64,000 nt of DNA from Dillenia suffruticosa (Eukaryota > Streptophyta > Magnoliopsida > Dilleniales > Dilleniaceae): NCBI GenBank assembly GCA_033439265.1, contig JAVTVX010000001.1, positions 13,100,608-13,164,607 of the forward strand, given 5' to 3'. Below are positions 1 to 11,186 of the stretch, one piece after another; the first letter of the stretch is position 1, and the number at the start of each line of letters is the position of its first letter. The notes beneath the pieces are model-generated. The model saw only the letters and a program-made list of their open reading frames with translations. It ran no database searches and was not told where the DNA came from. A program made the translations under genes and the position numbers.

Positions 1-734
1 TTGTTGATCGGCCTCTGACTCATAGCTTTTCGGGTCTTCTTCACCCGGAAAGGCTCTCGAGGGTCCCAACTGAACCCGATGGATTCTCTCACCAGAAAGT
101 TGTTGGAAAACTCAAAAAAGTTCCATTTTAAATTCTGAAAATACTTGATTGTGCGAAATCTCATGCTTAATTCATTTTTGGTCTAAAATTTTTAAGAAAA
201 TAATTATTTTGGACTAATTAGATATAATTCAGGATGAGAAATTTTAAAAATTTGTTGGAAAACATGCAGATCTAATGTAAAAATGCATGACATACCTAAT
301 GCATGTTTCTAATGTAAAGTTTGAGCCAAAATAAGTGGAAGTAAAAAAAAAAAAGAGGTTTTAGGATTACCTTCGGTTATACTTTTCTCCCTCACTTTAG
401 GCGACTGCAACACCACCAAAATAATACTTGGAACGTGTACAAGCTTTCTAAACCATCAATTTCACTTAATAGATGGTGTGAAGTTAAGAAATTTAGATTA
501 AGAGACCCAATGTAGTAGGAGGGGATTTATATAGACTCTCAACTATAAAAAATTTTTTAAAACCGTATAATTATTACCTTAAATTATTATTGGTTATTTT
601 GAAAATGCAGTTAAACATTAACTCATTGAATTTGAAAATATTGCTAACAACTAGTTCTAATTTAGGGTTTGTTAGAGCTTCCTTATCAAAGATCGCCGAT
701 CTCTGAAGATCATGAATCTAGAGTTCTGATGCCA
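1..734 (-). mobile_element. 5' leader of a minus-strand Copia-type element (partial)
   Basis: No gene is seen. The first 80 bases share the string CGGGTCTTCTTCAC and its GC-richer setting with 21980-22030, which is the untranslated leader of the better preserved minus-strand Copia element at 16559-23067. The stretch ends at a degenerate tRNA-Met primer-site complement (723-734). Order and orientation fit the leader between gag and the 5' LTR of a minus-strand element whose coding part lies left of the window. The match is short, so this is an inference. Confidence 0.35.
723..734 (-). promoter_or_regulatory. degenerate primer-binding site (tRNA-Met type)
   Basis: The plus strand reads GTTCTGATGCCA. 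Its complement TGGCATCAGAAC differs at two positions from the usual plant Copia primer site TGGTATCAGAGC. It sits where a primer site should lie, between a leader-like stretch and an LTR-like stretch. Confidence 0.35.
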
Positions 735-2290
735 CCCATAATGACCTACCCTATCAGTGCAAAACGAAAGTAGTGGAACACAGAAATTACTAAATGTTAT
801 GCGATTTTGATATATCACGATTTCGGACAAATAGACCATAATCGAGTGTTGTGAGTAGTGCGAACAAGTGTCAGTTCCACGAATATATTTTGTATTATCA
901 ATTTTAAATTACTCTATCTAAATTGAACAAAATAAATCATGATTGTGAAAATATTAAACATTACAAAAATATTAAAAATAGAAATTAATGGATGAAAACC
1001 CTAATTTTATAAACTCCAGGATATCGATTTTATTTGTTTTTAATTTTTCACATGATCGAATTTTTTCAAATCTCTTAAAATTTATTGGTTACAGAATTAT
1101 TGTTAATGATAGCAGATTTCCTCTAAATTAGATTCACATGATGGTCATATGATAAAATCCTAATTCGATTAATCAAAATCCGATGGTCATGCAATTTTGA
1201 TTAAATCGAATTGTATTAAAATCTTTGAAAAATCTGTAATAAGAGTTTTCCCTAAAATCCCACACATGAAATTAATCCAATGGTTATACTCATAATCTCA
1301 TATGGATTTTATTGCTCGGACTAATCTCGTGTAATTATATTGATTATGTATGCATTCGATCTCAAATCATACAAAAACGTAAGGTTAAACATTTTGAAAC
1401 ATTAAGATCAATAATAAAATCTTATCAAACAATAATTATTCCAATAAATATTTAAGCGAAAAAATAAATCAAATCATACTATTAATTAAAGAACAAAATC
1501 TATCGAGTTTTAGGAACAAGAGATTTAGCCAGACAAAATAAAGAAAAACAAGAAAAGTAAAAAAAAGAAAAAATTACAATGCTTTTGCACCCGAAAGGTG
1601 ATGAAAATCGTTCTATGGAGGTTGCTAGGGTTAGTTTTGCTCTCCTCCTCTCAAAATTCGTGTGAGGCAAATGTATATTTATAGATTCAAAACCCTATGC
1701 TTAGGAGACTTGGCTTTTCACTTGGAGTTGAAAACTTGAGTTATGATGATAAATTTTATCCTCTTACTCTTCCAAAATTTGGAAACTTGATCCTTATCAT
1801 TGATTTTGAAAATTCTTGAAATTATATGTAACTTAACCCCATAGATCTTTTATTAGATAAGCTCAAATAGTTTCCCTCTTCAACAATAACTTATCTTTCT
1901 TGAATTTCAGCACTGTAGCAACTTGTTTCCAATTTTCGAATATCTTCTTGTTTGAATCAACTTTTGCACTATTCACAAGATTTGTAGATCTTGAAGTTTT
2001 CTTTCCAACGCTGCAAGAATCATGACAATTAGAGATCGAAACAGAAAGTTATGTCCAAAATAATAATAGCTGTTTGTGCAGTCCAAATTTCTTTAAATAG
2101 CCCAATATTACCTAAATAACCCATAAATTTAATTAATGTAATATCATAAAATAAAGTTTAAAACAGTTCTAAAAATCATAAACAAAGGCCTAACATAAAA
2201 TAAAATAAAATAATATAATATAATTCAAATGTATAAAAATTATTGCTATCACTAAATTTCACCATAATTTTTTTGAGACCATAATAAAGT
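735..2290 (-). repeat. probable 5' LTR of the same minus-strand Copia element
   Basis: No open frame of note. Read on the minus strand, a TATAAATA box lies at 1683-1676, followed by a GA-rich stretch at about 1650-1630 and a long AT-rich tail reaching the primer-site-like sequence. This is what an LTR promoter with U3, R and U5 would look like. The outer end is not clear: no convincing TG/CA end or target duplication was found near 2250-2300, so the right boundary is approximate. No second copy of this LTR occurs in the window. Confidence 0.3.
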
Positions 2291-2684
2291 TGTCAGCGTA
2301 CCGAATGTTACTTAAATTGCACAAAACAGCATAGTCTCAACTCCTTAAGCCCATAAGACAAGCTGAAACTGAATTACGAACTATAACAAAATTTTGCCTC
2401 AGTCATAGCTAGATGCTAATGGAGAGATGTTATCCCATATGTGGAACAAAGATTCTCCAAGACAGAATCATTTAGAGATGTCTCGTGTCCTAATTCCTTT
2501 TTCTTTCATAACACTGTATCTTTGGAAATGTTTCGGGACACATAAAATGAACCTTTGAGCCAAAAGGCTGAAGAAAACACACATACTTGGGATTGGGTTG
2601 ATTTTGCACCTACCAAAAACCCTTATAGGTTGTTGGTTGCAGACCCTTACGGTACTGTGGAAAGTTACAAAGCTCTAGTTGTTT

Positions 2685-3400
2685 CAGAACGATATACTCG
2701 AAGAATGTAGCATCATATATGAGGAAACATTTGCTCCTGTTGCTAGACTTGCCACTGTTTGCACTCTAGCTATTGTCGCTACTATTAAACACCAACAACT
2801 GTTCTAGATGGACTTAACCAGTGATCTCACTGAAGAAGTTTACATGACACCTCTTTCTTGTCATTCACATAACCATAACATATGCCAACTTTGCAAACTC
2901 TTGTGTGGACTAAAATAGTCGTCGTGAGCTTAGTTTGCTAAGTTAATTACCACAGTTGAGCATTTGGGCTACACTTCAGTCCTCATGATTCAACACTAAA
3001 CATTTTGGAATGATGGATCTTGGTCCCCTCAGCTACTTTCTAAGCCTTGAGTTCACCTCCCCTTCTGATGTGTATCATCTTTCTCCCCCTAACTGCTCAT
3101 TTGATTTATCAGGTTATGCTAGTGCTGAATGAACTGGTATAACCGTATACTCCTATTTAGGTTCCTCATTGATATGTTGGCATGGTAAGAAATAGATTGC
3201 TGTGACTTGCTCTAACATAGAGGCTAGGTATTGTGCATTACCAGATGCCACACTTAAAAGTCCTTTGGCTGTGCTCATTAGTACACGGACCTCTGCTACC
3301 AAACCTATATTGTGATGATAGAGTGCTATTCAAATTTGTGTAATAAAGTCTTCCGTGAACGAACAAATATTGAGATTGATTGCCTCTTTATCCACCCATA
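2685..3400 (+). pseudogene. Copia reverse transcriptase / RNase H relic
   Basis: Decayed pol of a Ty1/Copia element, which would copy element RNA into DNA. Translation at about 2719-2770 gives YEETFAPVARLATV, the usual start of the Copia RT core. It is followed by a match to the MDVxxAFLxGDLxEEVYM block (2810-2850), the xCGLK block (2910), and FAKLITTVEHLGYT (about 2935-2975). RNase H blocks follow: GYASAE (about 3112), SSLICWHGKK (3160-3195) and an EAEY-like block (about 3220). Stops and frame changes are frequent. The segment with the catalytic YVDD is missing, as is part of the connection domain, so at least two internal deletions occurred. No LTR or primer site can be assigned to it. Confidence 0.75.
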
Positions 3401-4123
3401 TCTACTTCATGGATCTCTTTGACTATATTCTATTTGCTCCATGGATCAGAGGCATTCAAAATGTCACCTGCCTCATCACTTTGTTATCTAATTCCCAAAT
3501 GCAAGCAGGATCCACTTTTCCCTCTTAAGTTTGAGGTCAATGACACAGTTCATGTCTCGTATCTTAGTTGATGGGGTATGATTGTGAAGAATTGGATAGC
3601 AAATATAGGGGATTTGTCTTGCTCATTGACTATTATAAATCATACTATAAATTTAGTGGCACGATTGTATAAAAGTAAAATCACTCCAATCTATACAAGC
3701 TTAAAACTTCTTCTTGTTCTTCTTCTTCTCTCTCTCTGCGTGTGTTTTCATATCTGCCAAGATAGCCTTCACATAACAATCCACTCCAAGGAATTAGAGG
3801 TTTTTTATTATTATTATTTTTTGGCCACCGAAATAAATAGCTGGTTGCCTTTGTAGTAATTGATATAACCAAGAGATCCTCATGCCAAATAGAATGATAA
3901 GATGTTAAATATAATGTGTTCTGTCACCTTATGATTTGTTGAATATGTGCTTATATTATATGCAATTTCAGTAAGTTTCTCATGCTTGTTTCTTGCCTTG
4001 GAAAAATTATTTTCAATGCTAAAGGTTTATAAATGCATAAAACGGTCACTTGGCTCTTATGGCTAGTGGTGAGCTGCAAAGCTATACAGAACCATTGAAA
4101 TCTCTTCTTTTCTTGAATTGCAG
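3401..4123. other. no gene seen; end of Copia relic and intron-like sequence
   Basis: About 720 bases without a supportable gene. 3530-3690 looks like the far end of a Copia element running into LTR-type sequence. 3710-3740 is a TTC/CT-rich tract. 3750-4120 is AT-rich and ends in a pyrimidine tract and TTGCAG acceptor at 4118-4123, consistent with an intron before the exon at 4124. No upstream exon of that gene was recognised. Confidence 0.4.
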
Positions 4124-4339
4124 AATGTGATGGGACCGGAGAGCCAAACGTCGAACCTCAGGTAAGATTTTGTTTGAAATCCTTGAAGTTCTGTCTTTTC
4201 ATCATCTTTCAGGCCCTAATACTAGAGTCTTGTTGTGTAGTTCTTGGAATGGGTTGATGAAGGGGCAAAATGTCCATACTGCGAGGGCCTTGGATACACG
4301 GTCTGTGATATATGCAATGGCAAAACAACACAGGTGTAA
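4124..4339 (+). CDS. terminal exons of a small cysteine-rich (DnaJ-type zinc-finger-like) protein
   Basis: Two exons with consensus splice sites: 4124-4161, then a 79-base intron (GTAAGA...TGTGTAG), then 4241-4339 ending in TAA. The join is in frame at a codon boundary and gives about 44 residues. Cysteines lie in CDGTGEP in the first exon, then CPYCEGLG and CDICNGK in the second. This is the spacing of paired CxxCxGxG-like knuckles in plant chloroplast proteins related to the DnaJ cysteine-rich domain, which bind zinc and act in protein folding or redox assembly. The clean introns and absence of stops contrast with the transposon relics around it. The 5' exons, including any transit peptide, were not found, so this may be the 3' end of a live gene or a stranded fragment. 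An alternative last junction (donor 4334, acceptor CAG at 4511) would add a few residues. The family is not identified further. Confidence 0.55.
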
Positions 4340-5125
4340 TTTTTCCGTGCCCTAGTACATAATGAGGATGTGTACATAATGATATACATTCTGCGCTTAA
4401 TGTTTATTATGCCACAATTTCTGTTGTTATTTATCACGATGCTCTGTTATTTTAAAGCTACATTCATCATAATTTCCTCCTTGGAATTGGATACTCGATC
4501 CATGTCGCAGGTGCATGGTGTCAAAGTCTTGTAATCACGGCTACTAATTTGTTTAGCAATATTTGATTTGTATTGAATGTACCATTAGAGGCAGTTTATC
4601 ATTGAAACCATTCTCCAAACCATCATCTTGGACTGATCTGTGAAACCGGGCCTTCAAGCCCTTGCCAGGATCCCCAAGACAATTGGACAATTGAAGGAGC
4701 AAGTGCTCACCGTAACAATTCCAATGAAGGTGCAATTCATGTATGGAAGGAAATATAAAAATTCTTGTAAATTACATTCATGTCAGCAAACTCTAGGTTG
4801 ACATATGAACCATCCTCCTTCGTATGGGTAGTTTTTATACAATTCAATTTGATCGGAGGTACGTTTTGTTCTTAATTTCTGAAACTACATTCTCAGCAAT
4901 TAAATAATACTAATAAATACATTTTCAGTATATAATTATTTACAAATTCCCTTGTCCGTCTCACAAATGACTAGGAGCCACAAGTGAGTGTGAGTACAAG
5001 TTTGTTACGATCACTTTTCCTCCTTGCTTCTGATTACTCCTGCCAGATACATTGAATTATGATCATATCATATTATATTATAATGATGTAAAAGTAAACA
5101 ATATGGAATTTCTCTAAATATATTA
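4340..5125. other. intergenic sequence, no gene seen
   Basis: AT-rich sequence following the stop codon at 4339. It may include the 3' untranslated region of the cysteine-rich gene. No repeats, primer sites or element ends were recognised. The left terminus of the CACTA element (a CACTAC string) was looked for here and not found. Confidence 0.4.
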
Positions 5126-5329
5126 TTACCTTTCCATACTTGAATACCAATGTGAAACTATTACTTCCCAATCACAAGACTTGTAAACTTCTGGAACATT
5201 TGTTAAAATCTCTTTGGCTGTTTTGTCAATGTCATAATTTGTTTTTTTTTTCCCCTCCCCCAAAATAAACCTATACTCTTTAAATTCAGTTGAAATTGAT
5301 TTTAAAACAAATGCATCACAACAGCCCAA
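5126..5329 (-). pseudogene. CACTA second gene (TnpA-like) fragment
   Basis: A 67-codon frame with TEFKEYRF near the start of the conserved part and DWEVIVSHWYSSMER at its end. The pattern (F+xYRxxLxxxY...VP...DWExxVxHW) is that of the plant transposase domain encoded by the second gene of En/Spm elements, which binds subterminal repeats and assists the TNP2 transposase. It lies downstream of the TNP2-like gene on the same strand, the expected order. Only this fragment is open. The assignment rests on a weak motif and on position. Confidence 0.45.
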
Positions 5330-7052
5330 TTATCAATATTGTGTACAAATCTTTGCTGTAAAAAAAAAAAAAAAAGAAAAAAAAACTATACAAGGAAGCA
5401 CAGAGAGAGTACATTTATAAACGCTTTTATGAGTTCCCATGAATCTTTACAAATGGTCTTGCCTCTTCCACGGCTACTTCTAATATCATCAACTACAAAA
5501 TATCACGTTATAAATTAATAAAAGATTTCACCTTTTTAAGTTTTAGATAAAATAAAGAATATTGCTACATTACTAACGCTACTCTCTTTGAAATTGTTGT
5601 TTCCATCCATACTCGGACACTCATCAATAGCTGTTTGTAGTGCTTTTTCAGATACTTATACAATCCGTATACATTTTAGTTTTCCTCTTCCTTGGAACAT
5701 GATTATATCTATTTGAAGCACAAGAAAACCAAATGTTAAACATGTTAGTATGAAATAAATAAATCCGAAATAATATATTAGAAATAACTAAATCAAACAA
5801 ATAATAAACATATTATAAATATAAAAGTAAAAGTTTCTCTTAAAGTAGAAATAAATTTGAACATAAACAATTTAATAAAAGTTTGAGAAATATGTATAAA
5901 GAACGGGTCAACAACCCGTTAATTATGATACAAATTTTCGGTTACATCATCCCAAATCCAAATTGAATTAGAATTTTCATCTATGTTCTCATTAGTGATC
6001 AAGTAGGAAAAAATAAATATTCACAATTCATCTTTAAATTACTGATATTCGGTTCATCACCCATGTCAAAAGAATCTCTTGACACATTATGGACAACAAC
6101 ATATTATTTTTTATTTTTAGGATCCTGTGAGTAAAACACCTGTTTCACTTGAGATAAAAACGCAAAAGGCTCGTGAACCAAATTTTCATCGGTGTGTACA
6201 ATTAATCAAAGTTCACATGTGTAAAACCTAACTAATCATTTTTAATACCTCTGTCACTTAGTACATCAGTCCAATCATATTGAACTAAAACCACCTTTGT
6301 TTTCCATAATAATCTAAGTCATTAATATCAATTAAAATACCATAGTAGTTCCTATTTCCTTCTTTTGAATTCATGTCTCTACTAATTTTTTAGTTTGTTG
6401 TTTATGAACTTACAACTAAACTGAAATTTTGAGTCTATTTGTTCTTTCCATAGTTTTTAGTAAGAAATCTAAAACTATTGATTGCAAGTTCGATGTATCT
6501 CTTAGCAATAGGGATAGGCACTTGAGTTAACTATTTAATTTTTCAGTAATGGTAGCTGGGTCTAAAACCTAAAATTATATAAGATGAAGATAAGTCAAAT
6601 TGAATAATTAATATAAATAGTTCTTGACCATGAAACTTTAACCAAATTAGTGTATATTTTACGGTTTCTCTCAATCAAATATGAAAGTTTCACAAGTTAA
6701 TGTATCAATTTTACGATTTGATAACCGTCTCCTATATATTGTCTTCTTATAAATTATTGATATTCACAAATTTATTAAGTTAGAGTAATTTGGATTTAAC
6801 ATATTTAACACATAAACATGTTTAATTAATTTACTTACATGCGCAAAGTTACAATGCTTTCATGTTGATCAAGTACATAATGATGTGCGTGACTCTATGT
6901 GATATTATCCAACCTTACAACATTCATTCTTCTGACTTTTTTTTTTATGTAAATATTGAATAAATAACTTCTCGAATTTTCATCATCCATTTAGTTAGGA
7001 TTTGAATTTCCATTGAAAATTGTCTCAATTCCACCAACGAACCTCAAACGAA

Positions 7053-7064
7053 AGGTTAAGCTCT
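7053..7064. repeat. SINE target-site duplication, left copy
   Basis: AGGTTAAGCTCT, matching 7275-7286 at 11 of 12 bases. On the minus strand it encodes the Ser-Leu-Thr codons of the interrupted CACTA transposase. Confidence 0.85.
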
Positions 7065-7274
7065 CTTTTTTATTTTTTATTTTTGGTATCATGGCTAGAC
7101 CACCAACCCAGTATCCGGAGCTTCGCCTTGATTAATCTGGGTCGACCACTTGCAGGGCCCAATTGAGGGGTAGGTCTCCCAACGCTGATTTTTTTCGTTC
7201 CCATGGAGGATCGAACTCCCGACTATGATTAAGGGACGTCAGTCCCCGAACCAACTGAGTCATTATACGTTGGT
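7065..7274 (-). mobile_element. tRNA-derived SINE
   Basis: A 210-base short interspersed element on the minus strand. Its head carries RNA polymerase III promoter boxes: a box-A-like TGACTCAGTTGG (about 7262-7250) and a box-B-like GAGTTCGATCC (7218-7208), about 40 bases apart as in tRNA genes. Its tail at 7065-7090 is an A-rich run with T interruptions on the minus strand. It is flanked by a 12-bp direct repeat (7053-7064 and 7275-7286) with one mismatch, the mark of target-primed insertion by LINE machinery. It sits inside the TNP2-like reading frame and so is younger than the CACTA element. It encodes no protein. Confidence 0.9.
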
Positions 7275-7286
7275 AGGTTAAACTCT
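7275..7286. repeat. SINE target-site duplication, right copy
   Basis: AGGTTAAACTCT, the partner of 7053-7064. Confidence 0.85.
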
Positions 7287-10200
7287 GTTCTGTAATATAT
7301 CCTTCAACAATAGAACCCTGCACACACATAAAATTTAAATCTAGTGAGACACCCAAAAAGAATATAATTATTTTCATTTATTAGTATAGATTAAAAAGGT
7401 AGATACTAATTGATTTTGGTGTTTGGATGTAAAAAGTATCTCTGGATCAGATACATCCATCGGTAATGGAATGGTCCAACTAAAAAGTGTCTCACTTGGA
7501 AGATAAACCACTAAATACACCATAATAGTAAAGAAGATGGCGGGAGCATTTTTTTCCAAATAACATAAGAGTTATTACCATATGAGATTGGAGTTTTTGT
7601 ATATCCTCAATGTTTAGAATTTTGACACAAAATGCTTTGAAAATGTTGGAAAGTTCAATAAGCACCGAAACTACCTTCTTTTGCATAGATGTTCATTAGG
7701 CAATTGGAAGGAGATTTTGTATTTTGACATGATAATCATGAGACTTGATATTCCTAAATTTACACTTCTTCATGCTAACATACTTTGAAATATTTGAGAC
7801 ATAACCAGTAGACACCTTAATTTCTTTTAAAACTTTGTTGAAAATATATTTCTCATTTTTTTTTTGTGATGGAGTAACAAATTACTGGTATGTGTCTTTT
7901 CCCATTGAGATGCAAGTGTGGATATAATTCAGGCATGATGCCCACTTTTTTCAAATTAAGACGTGCCTTTAAATTATTTTTGGATCTTTGAGTACCATTA
8001 AGAACTATCATAACTATGCTTTCACAAATATTTTTCTCAATATGCATGATGTCAATATTATGACGCAATAAGCGGTGCTACCAATAAGGTAATAAGAAAA
8101 AAAATGCTTCTCTTCTTCCATAGTTCAATATCATTTGGATTATCTTTTTCTAACAAGTTTCGTCCATTTCAGCAACACCATGATTCTCAGCCTATTTCAA
8201 CCTACCTCTCCTCTCTGCTTGTCTACTTCCTCTCTCAAATCAGAAGAGTCACGGTTTTTCTCATTTATGAAATAATAACCTTCTAATCGTTTTTAGTATC
8301 TCTAACTAGACTATGGGACGGGTGCTTGTCTCAACTCTTTAGTCTCATCAAATAATTGTATTTGATATCTAAATCTATGATCCATATCTAATCATTGTCA
8401 ATGACCGGTGTAACAAAATTTCCGACCATTAGATAATCATTTGGAGGAAGTGTTAATACCACACGTTAGACTAACAAAACAATCTTTTGTACTCTACCCT
8501 AATAAGTTTGCATAAATTGAAAAGTCATTAATAGTCCACAACAGGGTAGCACTCATGCAAAGGACTTTTTTTTTGAAATATCATAAACAATAACTCCTTG
8601 CCATAACTGATTTAGCTCTTTAATAAGTGGTTGCAAATAAATATCGATATCGTTCTTAAGTCTCTTCTCAATGGGAATAAATATGGATAAAATCAATGAG
8701 TTTTGCTTCATATACATCCACGGTGGTAAGTTACATGGAATAAGGACAACCAGCCAAATATTATAGATTGTACCCATCACTTTGAATGGATCGAAACCAT
8801 TTCTAACTAATCCAAGTCTCACATTTTGTGAATTAGCGATAAAATCAAGATAAAGTTTATCAAAATGTTTACAAACTTCTGCATTTGCAGGATACCTTAA
8901 CAACCTATCCTTTGTATGAGACTCATCATGCCATCTTATGATATTTGAAGTTTTGGCAGACATGAATAATTTTTTAAGTCGAGGAATCAAAGGGAAATAT
9001 TGTAATATCTTAACTGGTTTTTTCTTCTTTCTTGTTTTGCAATTTTCATTTGGCAACCATCGCAATACATCGGCATCAACTTTGATCCTTACTATTTCCC
9101 CAATACAGCATGTAATGATTCAGACATGCATGTATCTTCTTATAATCAAGGCCTAAAGTCTTAATAGACTTCTTAATTTCAACAAATGACCTAAGAATAT
9201 TTGTATGTGGAAAGACAGTATCCCAAAAGACTAGTAAAATAACTTAGCATTCCACCCATACATTCTCTTAAAGTGGTATAAAGTGATAGGGAATGATAGT
9301 TTAGAAGTCTTTGAGCAACTTCACAAATATTGGATTATTCATATTTGACTCACCTGTACCATGAACCGTGATCTGTATACTGATTTACCATGTCCATATC
9401 ATCTATTTCTAATGATTGATCACCAACTTCATTATCATGAGTTACAAATACATTTCTTAATAACCCTTCTATTTTTTTTTTATTACACGGAGCAAGCAAA
9501 CTAACACGGGAAGAATGCTAGTCCCTTTGGGGACATCCAATGAAAAATAACCCTTCCATTTCTTCATACCCAATGCCTTGATGTTGAGTTTATGAGTAAG
9601 ACAATAGGCAATGAAAATGTAGAAGTTGAAAGAAGACTCTCCATGAAATATCCAACAATTGTATGACCTCAAAACACCATCGTATATCAAATGTTGCTTT
9701 ACTGTTTCACGAATTTGCCAAGAAACATTATAACACCTTACATAAGGACATGCAATTTCCTGATTTTCACATTAATTTTTAAATGTAAAATCCAAAAATA
9801 TTTATACTCTGATTTCATACTCCCTATTTAATATTAACTTTTACATCTAAAATCCAAAAATTGGACTTTGGAATTGATGGAATATATACGCATGCAAAAC
9901 ATAGAAAATCGAGAAACTTGCAAATAACCATTTCAAATTACAACTTTCAATCAACATATGAGTAACAAAAATTGGGTCTATCAAATTTTACTCAAATTTT
10001 AAATGTTACTAATAACAATATACAAACTCAGATTTTGCCCTAATTCTAATTCAATATAAATTAATATTACCCAAATTCTAATTCCAATTCTAATGTTACC
10101 TTAAAAAGTTAATTATGTTCTAATTTTACCCTAATGTATATTAATTTTGCCCTTACCTTAATTCTGCCCTGCCCTTATGTGCTCTAGTTTTTGAAATTTT

Positions 10201-10289
10201 TGTTGTACTAATTGGGCAGAAAATCATGTGCCAGTACCAAAATTGATTTCCTAATACACTTTCAACAACATCAACCAAACAAATTTGCA

Positions 10290-10445
10290 GAAAATGGAGG
10301 AAAAGAGAGAGAGAAAAAGAGAGAGAAGAAAGAGAGAGAAGAAAGAGAGAAGAGAATCTTGACTTTTGTAGAAAGAGAGAGAAGATGCATCTCCGATGGC
10401 AGCAGCAACACAATGAAGGATAGCAGCAAGGGAGAGAGAAGAATA
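10290..10445 (+). repeat. GA-rich low-complexity tract
   Basis: Imperfect GAGAGA and AGAGAGAAGAA repeats, almost pure purine on the plus strand. It lies inside the CACTA subterminal region. Confidence 0.9.
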
Positions 10446-10568
10446 GCACTTGCTGTGGAGGAGAAGAGAGAATAGTGAAGAAAAGAACAGATAAGAGAAA
10501 AAAGATTTTAGGGTTATAATTGAACTTGTCAATTTTTACCCGACAAATATCGGCAAGACAGTAGAGTA

Positions 10569-10945
10569 TGCCAACATTTTCATTTAAAATGTCAGCAATT
10601 CAAAGAAAAAGAGTAAAGTTTTTGTACCAAAACGTCACCTTTCCCTGTCTCCCCCTCTCTCTCTAGTATCTCTCTCTACTCTCTATCTCTCCACCTTCTT
10701 CAAAGAGAAAGCATGACATTTTTTCACTAAAATGTTAGGTATCTCTCTCTACCTTTTGTCGACATTTCACTTAAAAATGTCGGCACTTTAAGGAAAAAAC
10801 ATGACATTTTTGCACCAAAACGTCACCTTTCCCTCCCCCTCTCTCTAGTATCTCTCTCTATTCTCTCTCTCTCTCTCTCTCTCTCTACCTTTTGCTGATG
10901 TTTGGTAAGTAAGTGTCAAAAAAGCTTTGCGTTTTGCCAATGTTT
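10569..10945. repeat. about 188-bp tandem duplication in the CACTA subterminal region
   Basis: The block starting CCAACATTTTCATTTAAAAT at 10569 recurs about 189 bases later at 10758 in altered form. In both copies it is followed by ACCAAAACGTCACCTTTCCC (about 10626 and 10813) and CTCTCTAGTATCTCTCTC. Each copy opens with a short inverted repeat, clearest in the second (GTCGACATTT...AAATGTCGGC). A CT run of about 25 bases (10861-10887) follows in the second copy. Confidence 0.75.
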
Positions 10946-11186
10946 GATGGGTATATATCAACAAAGCTTTGAGCTTGGCTAATGTTTCCTCTATTGAATG
11001 TCGGCAAGCTAAAAACAAATTCTTGTGACTCCTCATTTTTTTCGTGCCATTGATTTGGGGTGACATTTTTAGTCCAAAACATCGCACTAATGCACTTTGG
11101 CCAACGTTTAGGTTAAGAAATGTTAGTAGAAGAAAAATGTTGGTAAACCTTTGCTTAAACATTGGGAAAAAAGCGTTGGAAAAAGT

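Larger units (their letters stand above)
5920..9764 (-). pseudogene. TNP2 transposase of CACTA element (broken)
   Basis: Cut-and-paste transposase of the En/Spm superfamily, acting on the element ends in the nucleus. Reading down the minus strand: a CP-V--C-N block followed by SYNCWIFHGES (9764-9650) is the N-terminal associated domain; GLDYKKIHACLNHYMLYW (about 9150-9100) opens TNP2. The TNP2 core is open at 9065-8553 with YFPLIPRLKKLFMS, RLGLVRNGFDPF, VVLIPCNLPPWMYMKQ and DIDIYLQPLI. HNIDIMHIEKNICESI follows at 8065-8015. A DUF4218-like part (7690-7440) is split by a frameshift, the tail GSIVEGYITEQSLT is interrupted by the SINE at 7274, and the reading resumes at 7064. The DUF4216-like part with QVKQVFYSQDP lies at about 6320-6060. 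Multiple stops and frameshifts make it a pseudogene. Confidence 0.85.

Noticed and set aside
3578-3872. Overlapping plus and minus open frames as genes
   Set aside because: No motif. They cover a TTC/CT-rich tract and LTR-like or intron-like sequence.
7208-7262. tRNA gene on the minus strand (box A and box B present)
   Set aside because: No acceptor stem or anticodon arm can be folded. The boxes belong to a longer unit with an A-rich tail and a 12-bp target duplication, that is, a SINE.
10153-10532. Overlapping open frames rich in Ser/Leu/Phe or Glu/Lys/Arg
   Set aside because: They are translations of GA/CT low-complexity sequence in the CACTA subterminal region, on both strands at once.
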